Source: SIG603 sp964369225 (GTDB taxonomy: Bacteria; Bacillota; Clostridia; Oscillospirales; Acutalibacteraceae). Taken from it: DNA of 64,000 nucleotides. A model generated the notes under the pieces. That model ran no database searches and was not told the DNA's origin. It saw only the letters and a program-made list of their open reading frames with translations. Below are positions 43,910 through 52,686 of this stretch, one piece after another. Each line of letters starts with the position of its first letter. Position 1 is the stretch's first letter. Where the stretch lies: NCBI GenBank assembly GCA_964369225.1, contig CAYJER010000007.1, positions 1 to 64,000 on the forward strand, written 5' to 3'. A program made the translations under genes and the position numbers.

Positions 43910-45328
43910 ATGAAAAAACCAAATATATTATTCTTTTTTACGGATGATCAACGTTTTGATACAATAAATGCTATGGGTAATAAGGAGATTATTACCCCCA
44001 ACATGGATAAGTTTGTGGAAGAAAGTGTAGCCTTTTCAAGAGGGCATATAATGGGCGGAACTTGTGGTGCGGTATGTATGCCAAGCCGTGCAATGCTTCA
44101 AACTGGTAGAGAGTTATTCTCGCTAGAAGGTGCGGGCAGAACTAACGGAAGAACTCTTCCTAAAGAGCATACAACCATGCCAGAATGCTTAAGAAATAAC
44201 GGCTACTACACACATCATATAGGAAAGTGGCATCAAGATAAAGACTCGTTTATGAGATCGTATGACAATGCAGACAGAATATTTGCATTCCACACTAATG
44301 GGCAATGGTATGGTAACCAAGGTGGACATTATAACCCTTGTTTGCTTGATTTCGACCCAACAGGTGTATATGACAATGAGCTTATGTATCATTTAGATGA
44401 AAACCATCAGAGAATACCTGTTAAATACGGAACAGGAAAGGTTCATTCAACAGACATATTCTGCGATGCAGCGGTAGACTTTATCGAAGGATATGAAAGA
44501 GAAGAACCATTTTATCTATATCTATCTTTGGTAGCACCGCACGATCCACGCACTCCTCCACCAGAGTTTGAAGAGATGTACAACACACAAACGGTCTCAA
44601 CACCAGAGAATTTTATGCCTGTACACCCATTCGACAACGGAGACCTACATATAAGAGACGAAGTTTTAGAGTTCTTTCCTCGTACTCCACAGGCAATAAG
44701 AAGACATATTGCCGAGTACTATGGCATGATTTCGCATGTAGATAGCAGATTTGGCGATGTGATTAAGGCTTTAAAAGACAAAGGAATATACGACGACACT
44801 ATAATTGTGTTTGCAGGAGATAACGGACTTGCGTTAGGTCAACACGGTCTTATGGGCAAGCAAAGTGTCTATGAACATAGCATTAGAGTTCCGTTGATAT
44901 TTAAGCCTGTTGGCGATTTTGAGCCGAAGAAGAGCGATGCTTACACATATCTGCTTGATATATTCCCAACTTTATGTGACATGATAGATGTTGAGATACC
45001 TGAAAGCGTTCAAGGCATTAGCCTTGCAGATGTTATTAACTCAAAGAAAGAGTCTATTCGTGACGAAATTTTCGCAGCCTATAGAAATACACAACGTTGC
45101 TACAAAAATAATGAGTTTAAGCTTATTGAGTATTTTGTAAAAGGTGAGAGACATACTCAATTATTTGACATTGTAAACGATGAAAAAGAGATTAATAATT
45201 TGGCAGAAAACAAAGAGTATGCGGATATTCTTGAGAAAATGAGAGATAAATTAAAAGAGACACAAGTTAAAGTTAAAGATCCACTAGTCAGCCTGCCTAG
45301 AGAGATACTAGAACTAGATGTCTGGTAA
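43910..45328 (+). CDS. sulfatase-family hydrolase, Cys type
   Basis: Alkaline-phosphatase-superfamily enzyme, 472 residues. Metal-site motifs are FFFTDDQR near the N-terminus and FAGDNGLALGQHG near 310-322. The formylglycine motif is CMPSR in GAVCMPSRAMLQTGR, so the active-site residue is a Cys needing oxidation by a maturase. HHIGKWH also fits. No signal peptide is seen, so it may be cytoplasmic. An in-frame start 33 nt earlier lies inside the Dabb gene; GAGGTG before 43910 decides the start. Substrate unknown (sulfated glycan or other ester). Confidence 0.88.
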   Translation: MKKPNILFFFTDDQRFDTINAMGNKEIITPNMDKFVEESVAFSRGHIMGGTCGAVCMPSRAMLQTGRELFSLEGAGRTNGRTLPKEHTTMPECLRNNGYYTHHIGKWHQDKDSFMRSYDNADRIFAFHTNGQWYGNQGGHYNPCLLDFDPTGVYDNELMYHLDENHQRIPVKYGTGKVHSTDIFCDAAVDFIEGYEREEPFYLYLSLVAPHDPRTPPPEFEEMYNTQTVSTPENFMPVHPFDNGDLHIRDEVLEFFPRTPQAIRRHIAEYYGMISHVDSRFGDVIKALKDKGIYDDTIIVFAGDNGLALGQHGLMGKQSVYEHSIRVPLIFKPVGDFEPKKSDAYTYLLDIFPTLCDMIDVEIPESVQGISLADVINSKKESIRDEIFAAYRNTQRCYKNNEFKLIEYFVKGERHTQLFDIVNDEKEINNLAENKEYADILEKMRDKLKETQVKVKDPLVSLPREILELDVW

Positions 45329-45343
45329 AGTGAAGAGAGAGAA

Positions 45344-46702
45344 ATGATACATCAATATAAATTAAATGGATATAATATAGTCATAGACGTTGCTAGTGGT
45401 TCAATTCATGTTGTGGATGAGCCTGTCTATGACATAATATCTATGTATGAAAATTATAGTACACAGGAAATTGTTAGCAAAATTACAAATGATTACCCTT
45501 GCAGTGAAGAGGAAGTCATAGACTGCCTTAACGACATTAAAGGCCTTATAGATGAAGAAAAGCTGTTTTGTGAAGAGGATTATGCAAATGTAGCAGTAGA
45601 TTTTAAATACAAAAATAATGTTACTAAGGCGCTATGTCTTCATGTGGCTCATACTTGTAATTTGAATTGCAGTTACTGTTTTGCAGCCGGCGGAAAATAT
45701 AAGGGAAAAGACGCTTTAATGAGCCTAGAGGTAGGCAAAAAAGCTATAGATTTCCTTATAGAAAATTCAGGAACCAGGACTAACCTAGAGGTTGACTTCT
45801 TTGGTGGTGAGCCTTTAATGAATTGGCAAGTGGTAAAAGACATAGTAAATTATGCAAGAAGCATTGAAAAAGAAAAAAATAAGAATTTTAGATTTACATT
45901 AACCACAAACGGGGTACTTATTAACGACGAGGTAATAGAATTTTCTAACAGAGAGATGGACAACGTTGTTTTAAGTCTTGATGGAAGAAAAAAAGTTCAT
46001 GACTATTTTAGAATAGACTTAAATTCGGTTGGTAGTTACGAAAAAATTCTTCCTAAATTCAAGAAATTTGTCGAGACTAGGGGAGACAAAGGTTATTATA
46101 TGCGTGGAACTTTCACGCATAATAATGTTGATTTTACAAATGATATATTCCATATGGCTGATTTAGGGTTTACTCAACTTAGCATGGAGCCTGTTGTTTG
46201 CCATGAAGATGACCCTTATGCACTCACAAAAGAAGATTTACCTATTCTTTTTGAGCAATACGAAGTTTTGGCAAAAGAAATGCTTAAAAGAGAAAATGAA
46301 GGTAAAGGATTTGAGTTTTACCACTATATGATTGACTTAAATCATGGTCCATGTATCTACAAAAGAGTTACAGGATGTGGTTCAGGCAGTGAGTATTTTG
46401 CGGTTACACCTACAGGAGACTTATACCCATGTCATCAGTTCGTAGGAGAGCCAAAATATTTAATGGGAAATGTGTTTAATGGAGTGAATGCCTTTGATTT
46501 ACAGGATGAATTTAAATCATGTAATGTTTATTCAAGGCAAGAGTGCAGAGAATGTTGGGCAAGACTTTATTGTTCTGGCGGATGTGCAGCAAACTCATAT
46601 CACGCTACAGGCGACATTAAAGGCATATACTCATATGGATGTGAGCTATTCAAAAAAAGAATGGAATGCGCCATAATGCTACAAATTGCAAGACAAATGT
46701 AG
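45344..46702 (+). CDS. scfB: SCIFF peptide maturase, radical SAM/SPASM
   Basis: Radical SAM enzyme of 452 residues that makes thioether (ranthipeptide-type) links in the SCIFF peptide. The N-terminus MIHQYKLNGYNIVIDVASGS is the precursor-binding RRE-like start typical of SCIFF maturases. The radical SAM cluster motif is CNLNCSYC near 102-109. The SPASM region near 345-440 has GCGSGSEYF, YPCHQF, CRECWARLYCSGGCA and the last Cys in YGCELF. It lies 15 nt after the sulfatase gene, which invites a sulfatase-maturase call, but the N-terminal domain argues against that. The precursor gene is 3.8 kb downstream. Confidence 0.92.
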   Translation: MIHQYKLNGYNIVIDVASGSIHVVDEPVYDIISMYENYSTQEIVSKITNDYPCSEEEVIDCLNDIKGLIDEEKLFCEEDYANVAVDFKYKNNVTKALCLHVAHTCNLNCSYCFAAGGKYKGKDALMSLEVGKKAIDFLIENSGTRTNLEVDFFGGEPLMNWQVVKDIVNYARSIEKEKNKNFRFTLTTNGVLINDEVIEFSNREMDNVVLSLDGRKKVHDYFRIDLNSVGSYEKILPKFKKFVETRGDKGYYMRGTFTHNNVDFTNDIFHMADLGFTQLSMEPVVCHEDDPYALTKEDLPILFEQYEVLAKEMLKRENEGKGFEFYHYMIDLNHGPCIYKRVTGCGSGSEYFAVTPTGDLYPCHQFVGEPKYLMGNVFNGVNAFDLQDEFKSCNVYSRQECRECWARLYCSGGCAANSYHATGDIKGIYSYGCELFKKRMECAIMLQIARQM

Positions 46703-46732
46703 CTTAAAACAAATTGTAAAAGGTAATAGCAG

Positions 46733-47563
46733 ATGAAAAAGTTTATTATTGAGACATACAATTGGTTTGAAAAAAAATTAAGGCTGGATGCGTTGGATAC
46801 CTATTCAGCTCAATCAGCCTTTTTTATAATCATAGCCATAATACCCTTTGTGTTGGTGCTATTATCGTTTTTTACGTTAATAGATATCGAGGGACAAACT
46901 GTAATAGAAAAAACAATAGAGCTTTTACCAGATGGTATAGCTCAGTTCTTTTCAGCAATTTTAAGCTTTGATCATCAACCATTTACCTTTTTTTCGGTAG
47001 CATTTATTGCGTGTGTTTGGTCGTCATCAAAGGCGATGTTAGCCTTGATAAAGGGATTAAACGCAGTTTTTGATGTTCAAGAAAACAGAAATTATTTTAT
47101 ATTAAGGGCAATATCTATATTGTACACGCTTGCTTTTGCAGTGATTTTAATAGCGACAACAATTGTAATGGTGTTTGGAAATAACATTTATTCGCTGATT
47201 AATAGCTATATAGATATCAGCTTTGTAGACAAAATATTAGATTTTAAAGGGCTTATTGCTATAGTTATTTTGACAATATTTTTTAGTATAACATTCAAAT
47301 TAATTCCATTTAAAGCAAGAGTTCCATTTAGATTTTGTGCAATTGGAGCATTTCTTTCGGCGGTGGCGTGGGTCGTTTATTCAACAGTCTTCTCATATTT
47401 TGTTGATAACTTTTCAAGCTACTCAGATATATACGGCAGTCTAGCCATACTTATAATTGTTATGTTATGGCTGTATTTTTGCATGTACATTATGCTTTTT
47501 GGCGGAGAGATTGCAGTTTGGTTATACAGGATTAAGCCTTATAAAAAAATATTTAAGAGATGA
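46733..47563 (+). CDS. YihY/BrkB family membrane protein
   Basis: A 276-residue protein with about six membrane helices (near 26-50, 85-105, 130-155, 178-198, 205-228, 240-262). LDTYSAQSAFFIIIAIIPF is the family signature, once called ribonuclease BN. Function unknown. Transcribed with the maturase gene (30-nt gap). Confidence 0.9.
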   Translation: MKKFIIETYNWFEKKLRLDALDTYSAQSAFFIIIAIIPFVLVLLSFFTLIDIEGQTVIEKTIELLPDGIAQFFSAILSFDHQPFTFFSVAFIACVWSSSKAMLALIKGLNAVFDVQENRNYFILRAISILYTLAFAVILIATTIVMVFGNNIYSLINSYIDISFVDKILDFKGLIAIVILTIFFSITFKLIPFKARVPFRFCAIGAFLSAVAWVVYSTVFSYFVDNFSSYSDIYGSLAILIIVMLWLYFCMYIMLFGGEIAVWLYRIKPYKKIFKR

Positions 47564-47609
47564 AACATTTTAAGCTTTAAAACAGTTTATTATATATAGG
47601 AGAGTAATT

Positions 47610-48086
47610 GTGCCTAAGATAAGGGATGAAGTAGAATTTAAAAGAATATATGAGAAATATTTTGACACTGTATATAGAATTGCCTATATACACCTTAAAA
47701 ATCAGCAAAACAGCTTGGACATAGCACAAGATATTTTTTATAAACTTTTAATCAATGAGAAAGTATTTAATGACGATGAACATATAAAAGCATGGCTTTG
47801 CACATGTACACATAATGCGTGTGTGGATTTTTTCAGAAGTAAGCATAATAAGACACAAGATTTAGACTCGGTAACCGAGCAGGCCGAGGACTTTAAATCT
47901 GACGAAATTATAGAGTTAGTGTTGTCTTTGCCTGAAAAATATAAGACTATTATTTATATGTTTTACTATGAGGACTATAAGTCTGAGGAGATCTCTAAGA
48001 TTTTAAATCTTTCACATTCAACCGTTAGAGTTAGGCTTAAACGAGGAAGAGAAATACTTAAAAATAAACTGGGAGAAGATATCTAA
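47610..48086 (+). CDS. ECF-type RNA polymerase sigma factor
   Basis: A 158-residue sigma-70 family factor with region 2 (about 10-75; YRIAYIHLKNQQNSLDIAQDIF) and region 4 (about 105-152; EEISKILNLSHSTVRVRLKRGRE). GTG start with TAGGAGAG upstream. The next gene overlaps its stop by one base and encodes a single-pass membrane protein, the classic sigma/anti-sigma layout. Confidence 0.92.
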   Translation: MPKIRDEVEFKRIYEKYFDTVYRIAYIHLKNQQNSLDIAQDIFYKLLINEKVFNDDEHIKAWLCTCTHNACVDFFRSKHNKTQDLDSVTEQAEDFKSDEIIELVLSLPEKYKTIIYMFYYEDYKSEEISKILNLSHSTVRVRLKRGREILKNKLGEDI

Positions 48087-48691
48087 TGCAAAGCAATATA
48101 AAAAAAAGTCTTGATAAAATAACAGTATCAGACGAAATTAAAAGTAATATATATGAAGATATATTAAAAAAGGCAAGCGGTCCTCGTGAATTGCCTAAAA
48201 AGAAAAATTACATGCCGGTTGTATTGGCGGCAGCTTGTATGGTTATGGGATTTTTTGCGTTTCCTTACCTCTTTCCACAAACAGAGCCAGAACCAGTTTT
48301 GCTGATTAGAAACATAGACATAGAGCCTGTAGTTGGATCAAACTATGAAGTTTACTTTTTTGTGGAAGATGTTTTAGTGAAACAGGTTTTTAGTGCTGAA
48401 GAAGCTACTGCTTTGAGTGTATGGGATAAGGCAAGAGAGATTGACAGCAATATGAATGATATTGAGCTAATTGATTTTAGTTATGAAAATAATGTGTTAA
48501 GCCTTAATTTTAATCAAGAGCTTCAAAATAAGGCTGACGAAAACATAATTATAGCTATTGTTAAGTCTATGCAGAGTGTGTATTTAGATGTTCAAGAAAT
48601 TAATATCAGTTCAAATTCAAATCCGCTTACATTAGATGGCAATATATTAAGTTCAGAATATTATATGGAAAAATTAAATTATATACAATAA
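48086..48691 (+). CDS. membrane protein, putative anti-sigma factor
   Basis: A 201-residue protein. A short cytoplasmic N-terminal part (1-42) contains ITVSDEIKSNIYEDILKKA, followed by one membrane helix (about 43-64). An outer domain with GerMN-like spacing (about 75-195) contains VEDVLVKQVFSAEEATALSVWDK. Coupled to the sigma gene by TAATG. No zinc-type anti-sigma motif is present, so the anti-sigma role is inferred from position and topology. Confidence 0.65.
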   Translation: MQSNIKKSLDKITVSDEIKSNIYEDILKKASGPRELPKKKNYMPVVLAAACMVMGFFAFPYLFPQTEPEPVLLIRNIDIEPVVGSNYEVYFFVEDVLVKQVFSAEEATALSVWDKAREIDSNMNDIELIDFSYENNVLSLNFNQELQNKADENIIIAIVKSMQSVYLDVQEINISSNSNPLTLDGNILSSEYYMEKLNYIQ

Positions 48692-48696
48692 AAAAT

Positions 48697-48727
48697 TAAG
48701 GGGCGAACTTGTGTGTTCGCCCCTTAA
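48697..48727 (+). terminator. REP-derived hairpin after the sigma operon
   Basis: TTAAGGGGCGAAC pairs perfectly over 13 bp with GTTCGCCCCTTAA around TTGTGT. It has the GCGAAC core of the REP family and lies 5 nt after the stop, so a single REP may serve as transcript end. Confidence 0.6.
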
Positions 48728-48728
48728 G

Positions 48729-48800
48729 CATTAGAACTTAGTGAAAAGTGAATGTGAAAATTTTTGCGGATTTTTAATTAAAGGATTTTTTAATAAAAAT
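48729..48800 (+). repeat. GTGAA-word module, shortened
   Basis: GAACTTAGTGAAAAGTGAATG, then AAAATTTTTGCGGATTTTTAA and TTAAAGGATT; a shorter version of the copy at 1368, before the REPIN at 48813. Confidence 0.65.
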
Positions 48801-48812
48801 TTGTTAAATATT

Positions 48813-48980
48813 GTAGGGGAGGGCGTAGAGACCAGACGTGCCTCTTAGGATTTTATGATTAAATTAAATTCGTTTAAACGCACAAATTAATGTAGGGGAC
48901 GGGTTTTCCGTTCCGTGGGAATTTAGTTAAAATCTCTAGTTTTTCGGGACGGAAAACCCGTCCCCTACAGGGCATCCCTA
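48813..48980. repeat. nested REPIN, GACGG core
   Basis: The inner REPIN at 48892-48968 has GGGACGG arms. The outer left end is GTAGGGGAGGGCGTAGAGACC with CAGACGTGCCTCTTAGG; the outer right end is reduced to GGCATCCCTAC. The rest of the 421-bp gap before the 5S genes is AT-rich without a gene. Confidence 0.78.
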
Positions 48981-49073
48981 CAATATTCGTTACTTTTATA
49001 ATATTAAGAAATATTTCTTATTTCTGCATTCTTATTTATTATTTGTGAAAAAATGTTATTTGTAAAAAAATGC

Positions 49074-49103
49074 AAAAAAAAACAACCACCCTATTGGATG
49101 GCT
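49074..49103 (-). terminator. terminator of the 5S rRNA array
   Basis: Minus strand: AGCCATCC pairs with GGGTGGTT around AATA, followed by GTTTTTTTTT. Confidence 0.88.
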
Positions 49104-49112
49104 ATTTTGAGT

Positions 49113-49227
<115 letters not shown>

Positions 49228-49281
49228 TAACTAGGATTGTTATTACAACCTAGCAAAAAAAGGGGGGATGAGATAAACGAT

Positions 49282-49396
<115 letters not shown>

Positions 49397-49435
49397 TTTA
49401 TCTCATTTTCTGTCGCTTGTTTCATCGACTTACAT

Positions 49436-49464
49436 AGTTTACCACATCTTTTTTGATTTGTCAA
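49436..49464 (-). promoter_or_regulatory. promoter of 5S copy 2
   Basis: Minus strand: TTGACA, 17-nt spacer, TAAACT. The leader then has GTCGATGAAACAAGCGAC, a small hairpin also present before copy 3. Confidence 0.8.
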
Positions 49465-49532
49465 TACTTTTTTAAAAGTTTTTTTAAAAAAATTAACGAT
49501 TGACTTCTCAAAAGAAAAATGAGATAAACGGT

Positions 49533-49647
<115 letters not shown>

Positions 49648-49689
49648 TTTATCTCATTTTCATGTCGCTTGTGTTTCAGCGACTTATAT

Positions 49690-49717
49690 ATAATACCACA
49701 TATTTCAGATTTGTCAA
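49690..49717 (-). promoter_or_regulatory. promoter of 5S copy 3
   Basis: Minus strand: TTGACA, 16-nt spacer, TATTAT, then the leader hairpin GTCGCT...AGCGAC. Confidence 0.8.
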
Positions 49718-49761
49718 TAGGAAAATGCAAAAAAAATCAATTTTTTTTAAAATTACATATT

Positions 49762-50097
49762 TTAAGGGGAATTTGTGTAGATTTTAAGCTCTTTTCCTTT
49801 TTTTCGTGCCTCTTTTATAGTGAAAAGAGTTCCTCTTGATTTGCCATCCCAAAAAGCTATTACAATATCAGCCTCTTCAACTATTTGAATATTTCTGACT
49901 AAAGGCGCTCTTTTTCCAAAGCTTTCATAGTCTGGCTTGAAAATAATTGTCTTAATATTGTTTTTTATGGCGTAATCTTCGGCACAACTATCTATGCCTT
50001 TAGCTCCGCCAGAGACAATATAATCAATATCATAGTCGCTTAAATATTTTTCAAGATTAACAAAAAGGTTTCGTGAACCTACAATTGCAATTTTCAT
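49762..50097 (-). CDS. SLOG-family (DprA/YpsA-like) nucleotide-binding protein
   Basis: A 111-residue Rossmann-like protein: MKIAIVGSRNL at the start, VSGGAKGIDSCAEDYA near 33-48, and FWDGKSRGTLFTIKEA near 87-102. The SLOG fold binds nucleotides or nucleotide-derived ligands in sensing roles. GGAGTG 5 nt before the ATG at 50097 decides the start; a longer frame reads through into the small upstream gene and lacks support. Confidence 0.85.
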   Translation of the reverse strand: MKIAIVGSRNLFVNLEKYLSDYDIDYIVSGGAKGIDSCAEDYAIKNNIKTIIFKPDYESFGKRAPLVRNIQIVEEADIVIAFWDGKSRGTLFTIKEARKKGKELKIYTNSP

Positions 50098-50165
50098 ATA
50101 ATCACTCCGAATATTTGTTCTATAAATATTATACCTTATTTTTATTATAAAATCAAGGTGAATTT

Positions 50166-50342
50166 TAAGGAGTCTCAAGCTCTGTTGCATCTTCAGGGTC
50201 ACGAAAGAGTGCAATAGCAGAAAGTGAGTTGCCAAGTTGATTAAAAAAAGTTGCTAGTTTATCTATTTCATCTACTGTTTTTCCGTCTGCTAATGCGGCA
50301 GCTAGGGTTGAGATAAAAACAACAGTCTTTGAGGCGTCCATA
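50166..50342 (-). CDS. small DUF6774-like protein
   Basis: A 58-residue protein: MDASKTVVFISTLAAALADG at the start, then an acidic segment and FFNQLGNSLSAIA, which resembles the small clostridial DUF6774 family (FFTQLGDTLATIA type). GGGGGAG lies 4 nt before the ATG, a very strong ribosome binding site. Function unknown. It reads divergently from the SCIFF precursor, 134 bp away, and towards the SLOG gene on the same strand. Confidence 0.72.
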
Positions 50343-50414
50343 AAACTCCCCCTTCTGCAATATAATAATACTTTATATTGTATTCAAAATCAATGGTTTG
50401 AGTTACTTAATCTA

Positions 50415-50443
50415 TTGACTTTTATTAAAAAACGTGCTAAAAT
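50415..50443 (+). promoter_or_regulatory. promoter of the SCIFF precursor gene
   Basis: TTGACT (50415-50420), 17-nt spacer, TAAAAT (50438-50443), 33 nt before the ATG. Confidence 0.75.
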
Positions 50444-50476
50444 AAATTATAAAATAGTGTAAGGAGGCAATTAATT

Positions 50477-50623
50477 ATGATGAAGATTAAGACAATCGAA
50501 ACTAGAAATCTTAAGGAGTCATGCAAAAAAGGCGGTTGTGGCGAGTGCCAAACTTCTTGCCAATCAGCATGCAAAACTTCTTGCGGTGTTGCTAATCAAA
50601 AATGTGAGAGCGACAAAAAATAA
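50477..50623 (+). CDS. scfA: SCIFF ranthipeptide precursor
   Basis: A 48-residue peptide. The leader ends IETRNLKESC; the core GGCGECQTSCQSACKTSC followed by GVANQKCE is the near-invariant SCIFF (six cysteines in forty-five) sequence of Clostridia, here with seven Cys (16, 21, 24, 28, 32, 36, 43). The maturase adds thioether links between Cys and Thr or other residues. The role of the product is unknown; quorum-type signalling has been suggested for relatives. AAGGAGG lies 10 nt before the first ATG; a second ATG follows directly. It is separated by 3.8 kb from its likely maturase at 45344. Confidence 0.95.
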   Translation: MMKIKTIETRNLKESCKKGGCGECQTSCQSACKTSCGVANQKCESDKK

Positions 50624-50649
50624 TTATGACATAATGTTCTTATTTTATA

Positions 50650-50695
50650 CCCCTGTGTAGTGGCCTTCATGGCTTTCTCTGAATCTACACAGGGG
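50650..50695 (+). terminator. long hairpin after the SCIFF precursor
   Basis: CCCCTGTGTAG pairs perfectly with CTACACAGGGG around a 24-nt loop that has its own GGCC/GGC palindrome. There is no good T run (ATGTCATTTTG follows), so it may be a weak terminator, an mRNA stabiliser or a regulatory fold for walJ. Confidence 0.55.
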
Positions 50696-50727
50696 ATGTC
50701 ATTTTGATAGGGTGGTTTTTAAATAAT

Positions 50728-51513
50728 ATGGCGAAGCTTTTTCCGTTATTTAGCGGTAGTACAGGAAACAGTTATTTCTTAGGTTCACGTGACGAGGGAA
50801 TATTAATTGATGCAGGAAAAAATTCTAAGCAAATTCATCTTGCGTTAGAGCGATGCAAAATATCGCCTTTAGCTGTAAAAGCTATTGTAATAACCCATGA
50901 ACATGTGGACCATATAAACGCCTTAAAGGTGTTTGCCTCAAAGTATAATATAGATGTTTTTTGTTCTGCCGGTACATTAAAAGAGCTTACGCTTAAAAAT
51001 ATTGTAAAATTTCCTATACATATAATTCAAAATGACTTGCAAATTGCTGGAATGAATATTAATTATTTTAATACACCGCACGACTGTGCCGAAAGTATAG
51101 GTTTTAAGATTAAAACCCAGGATAACAAAAATTTTGCATTTGCAACAGATATTGGCTGTATTACACAGGAAATAGAAGAGAATTTTTCTAACTGTGATTT
51201 TTGTGTTATTGAAAGCAATCATGACATAGACATGCTTAAATGTTCTGATTACCCTTATCAGCTTAAACAAAGGGTTCTTTCTGCTAGTGGGCATCTATCA
51301 AACAAGGATTGCGCCGAGTTTTTAACAAAAATTTATAAGACTGGCACAAAAAAATTCTTGTTGGCTCATTTAAGTTCAGAGAATAACTACCCGTTATTGG
51401 CGAAAGAAACCTCTTTATGTGCCTTGACTATGGCTGGTCTTGTAAAAGATGTTGATTATAGGCTTGAAGTTGCAAGAAAAGAGAATACTGATGGAAAGGG
51501 TATAATTTTTTAA
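50728..51513 (+). CDS. walJ: metallo-beta-lactamase-fold hydrolase, YycJ/WalJ-like
   Basis: A 261-residue protein from this start: MAKLFPLFSGSTGNSYFLG is the family start, and THEHVDHINAL is the metal motif H-x-H-x-D-H. Later metal ligands are in FNTPHDCAES and FATDIG. YycJ of Bacillus is a DNA exonuclease-like member often near walRK; no walRK is seen here. A TTG at 50704 in the same frame is possible, but homology starts at 50728. Its stop overlaps the rlmH start. Confidence 0.88.
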   Translation: MAKLFPLFSGSTGNSYFLGSRDEGILIDAGKNSKQIHLALERCKISPLAVKAIVITHEHVDHINALKVFASKYNIDVFCSAGTLKELTLKNIVKFPIHIIQNDLQIAGMNINYFNTPHDCAESIGFKIKTQDNKNFAFATDIGCITQEIEENFSNCDFCVIESNHDIDMLKCSDYPYQLKQRVLSASGHLSNKDCAEFLTKIYKTGTKKFLLAHLSSENNYPLLAKETSLCALTMAGLVKDVDYRLEVARKENTDGKGIIF

Positions 51514-51983
51514 TGTTAAGTGTGAAAATAGTTTGTCTTGGAAATTTAAAAGAAAAATTTTTAAAAGAGGCACAAAAAGAGTACGAAAAAAGATTATCTG
51601 CTTTTTGTAATTTGAAAATTATTGAAATTTCAGAAGTAAGAACAGGTGACAGCGAAGCTTTAATTGAAAAAGCTCTGCTAAAAGAAGCCGAGTTAATTAA
51701 ACAGGCTGTTGGAAATAGTCTTTGTGTTCCTTTAGTAATAGAGGGCAAGCAATCAAGCTCAAAAGAGTTTAGTGAATTTTTATCAAGGCAGGCAGTCATG
51801 GGTGAAAGCTCAATTGCTTTTGTTATTGGTTCGTCTCACGGACTTCATGAGAGCGTTAAAAAAATGGGGAAAGGTCTTAGTGTATCAAACATGACGTTTC
51901 CGCATCAGTTATTTAGGGTTATGCTTTTAGAACAAATATACCGTGCCTTTCAGATACAAACAGGCACAAAATATCATAAATAG
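51513..51983 (+). CDS. rlmH: 23S rRNA (pseudouridine-1915-N3) methyltransferase
   Basis: SPOUT-class methyltransferase acting on 70S ribosomes, 156 residues. The trefoil-knot motifs FVIGSSHGL and SNMTFPHQLFRVMLLEQIYRAF are diagnostic. Coupled to walJ by TAATG. Confidence 0.97.
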   Translation: MLSVKIVCLGNLKEKFLKEAQKEYEKRLSAFCNLKIIEISEVRTGDSEALIEKALLKEAELIKQAVGNSLCVPLVIEGKQSSSKEFSEFLSRQAVMGESSIAFVIGSSHGLHESVKKMGKGLSVSNMTFPHQLFRVMLLEQIYRAFQIQTGTKYHK

Positions 51984-51995
51984 GAGAAAAAGGAA

Positions 51996-52670
51996 ATGAA
52001 AAAGAAATTATTATTATTAAGTTCAATGATTGTATTAGTTGTGGTAAGCACAGGTTGTAGTATACTAGAGTCTTTTACTGGAACTAATGCTTTAGAGACT
52101 ACTAAAAATTTGGTTCAATGGGAGCTTGACTCAAGCTTTTTAGGCGTGCATTCCGATGGATATATGGCTCTTTTAGGTGAAAATATTGACTCTGTAGACG
52201 AGTTAGAGCAAAGTCATTTAGAGTTAGTAGAAGCAGATACTCAAGAATACTTAACTTATATAGGCATAGACATTACAACGCTTTCAGATGATGCATACAC
52301 AAGAGCGCATGAGATTTTTACAAAACTATACTCTTATAGTAAGTATGAGGTTGGCGAGTCAGTAAAAGATGGTTCAGTTTATAAAGTAGATGTTACAATT
52401 TATCCAATAATGAACTTAGCTACTTCAATTAGTTATGATTTTTATGATGGTGTAGTCACCGATATGTTTACAGATGTTACAGAGTATACAGAAGAATTAA
52501 ATGAGCAATTTGCAAATGTCATGTTAGATGAAATCGAGAAAAATATCAATACTGCCGAGTACGCAGAACCTGTAGAAATCGAGATTGAAGTTCTTGAATA
52601 CGACACTTATTACCAAATATCACAAGAAGGTTTTAATTCAGCTTATTCAGAAATGATAAAATACGAATAA
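51996..52670 (+). CDS. lipoprotein of unknown function
   Basis: A 224-residue protein with a lipoprotein signal: Lys-rich n-region, hydrophobic core and lipobox VSTGC with the lipid Cys at 21. The mature part is acidic and helical, with repeated Glu, Tyr and Asp; DUF5105-like proteins of Clostridia look similar, but I cannot confirm this. It follows rlmH by 12 nt with GGAGAAAAAGGA before the ATG, and is probably on the same transcript. Confidence 0.75.
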   Translation: MKKKLLLLSSMIVLVVVSTGCSILESFTGTNALETTKNLVQWELDSSFLGVHSDGYMALLGENIDSVDELEQSHLELVEADTQEYLTYIGIDITTLSDDAYTRAHEIFTKLYSYSKYEVGESVKDGSVYKVDVTIYPIMNLATSISYDFYDGVVTDMFTDVTEYTEELNEQFANVMLDEIEKNINTAEYAEPVEIEIEVLEYDTYYQISQEGFNSAYSEMIKYE

Positions 52671-52686
52671 TTTTTTAAAAAATACT

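Noticed and set aside
45344..46702. Call as anaerobic sulfatase maturase
   Set aside because: The N-terminal domain and overall pattern are those of SCIFF maturases, and a SCIFF precursor is nearby.
47560..47610. ECF-type autoregulated promoter (TGAAAC) before the sigma gene
   Set aside because: TGAAAC is present at the yihY stop, but no CGT-type -10 lies at the right distance.
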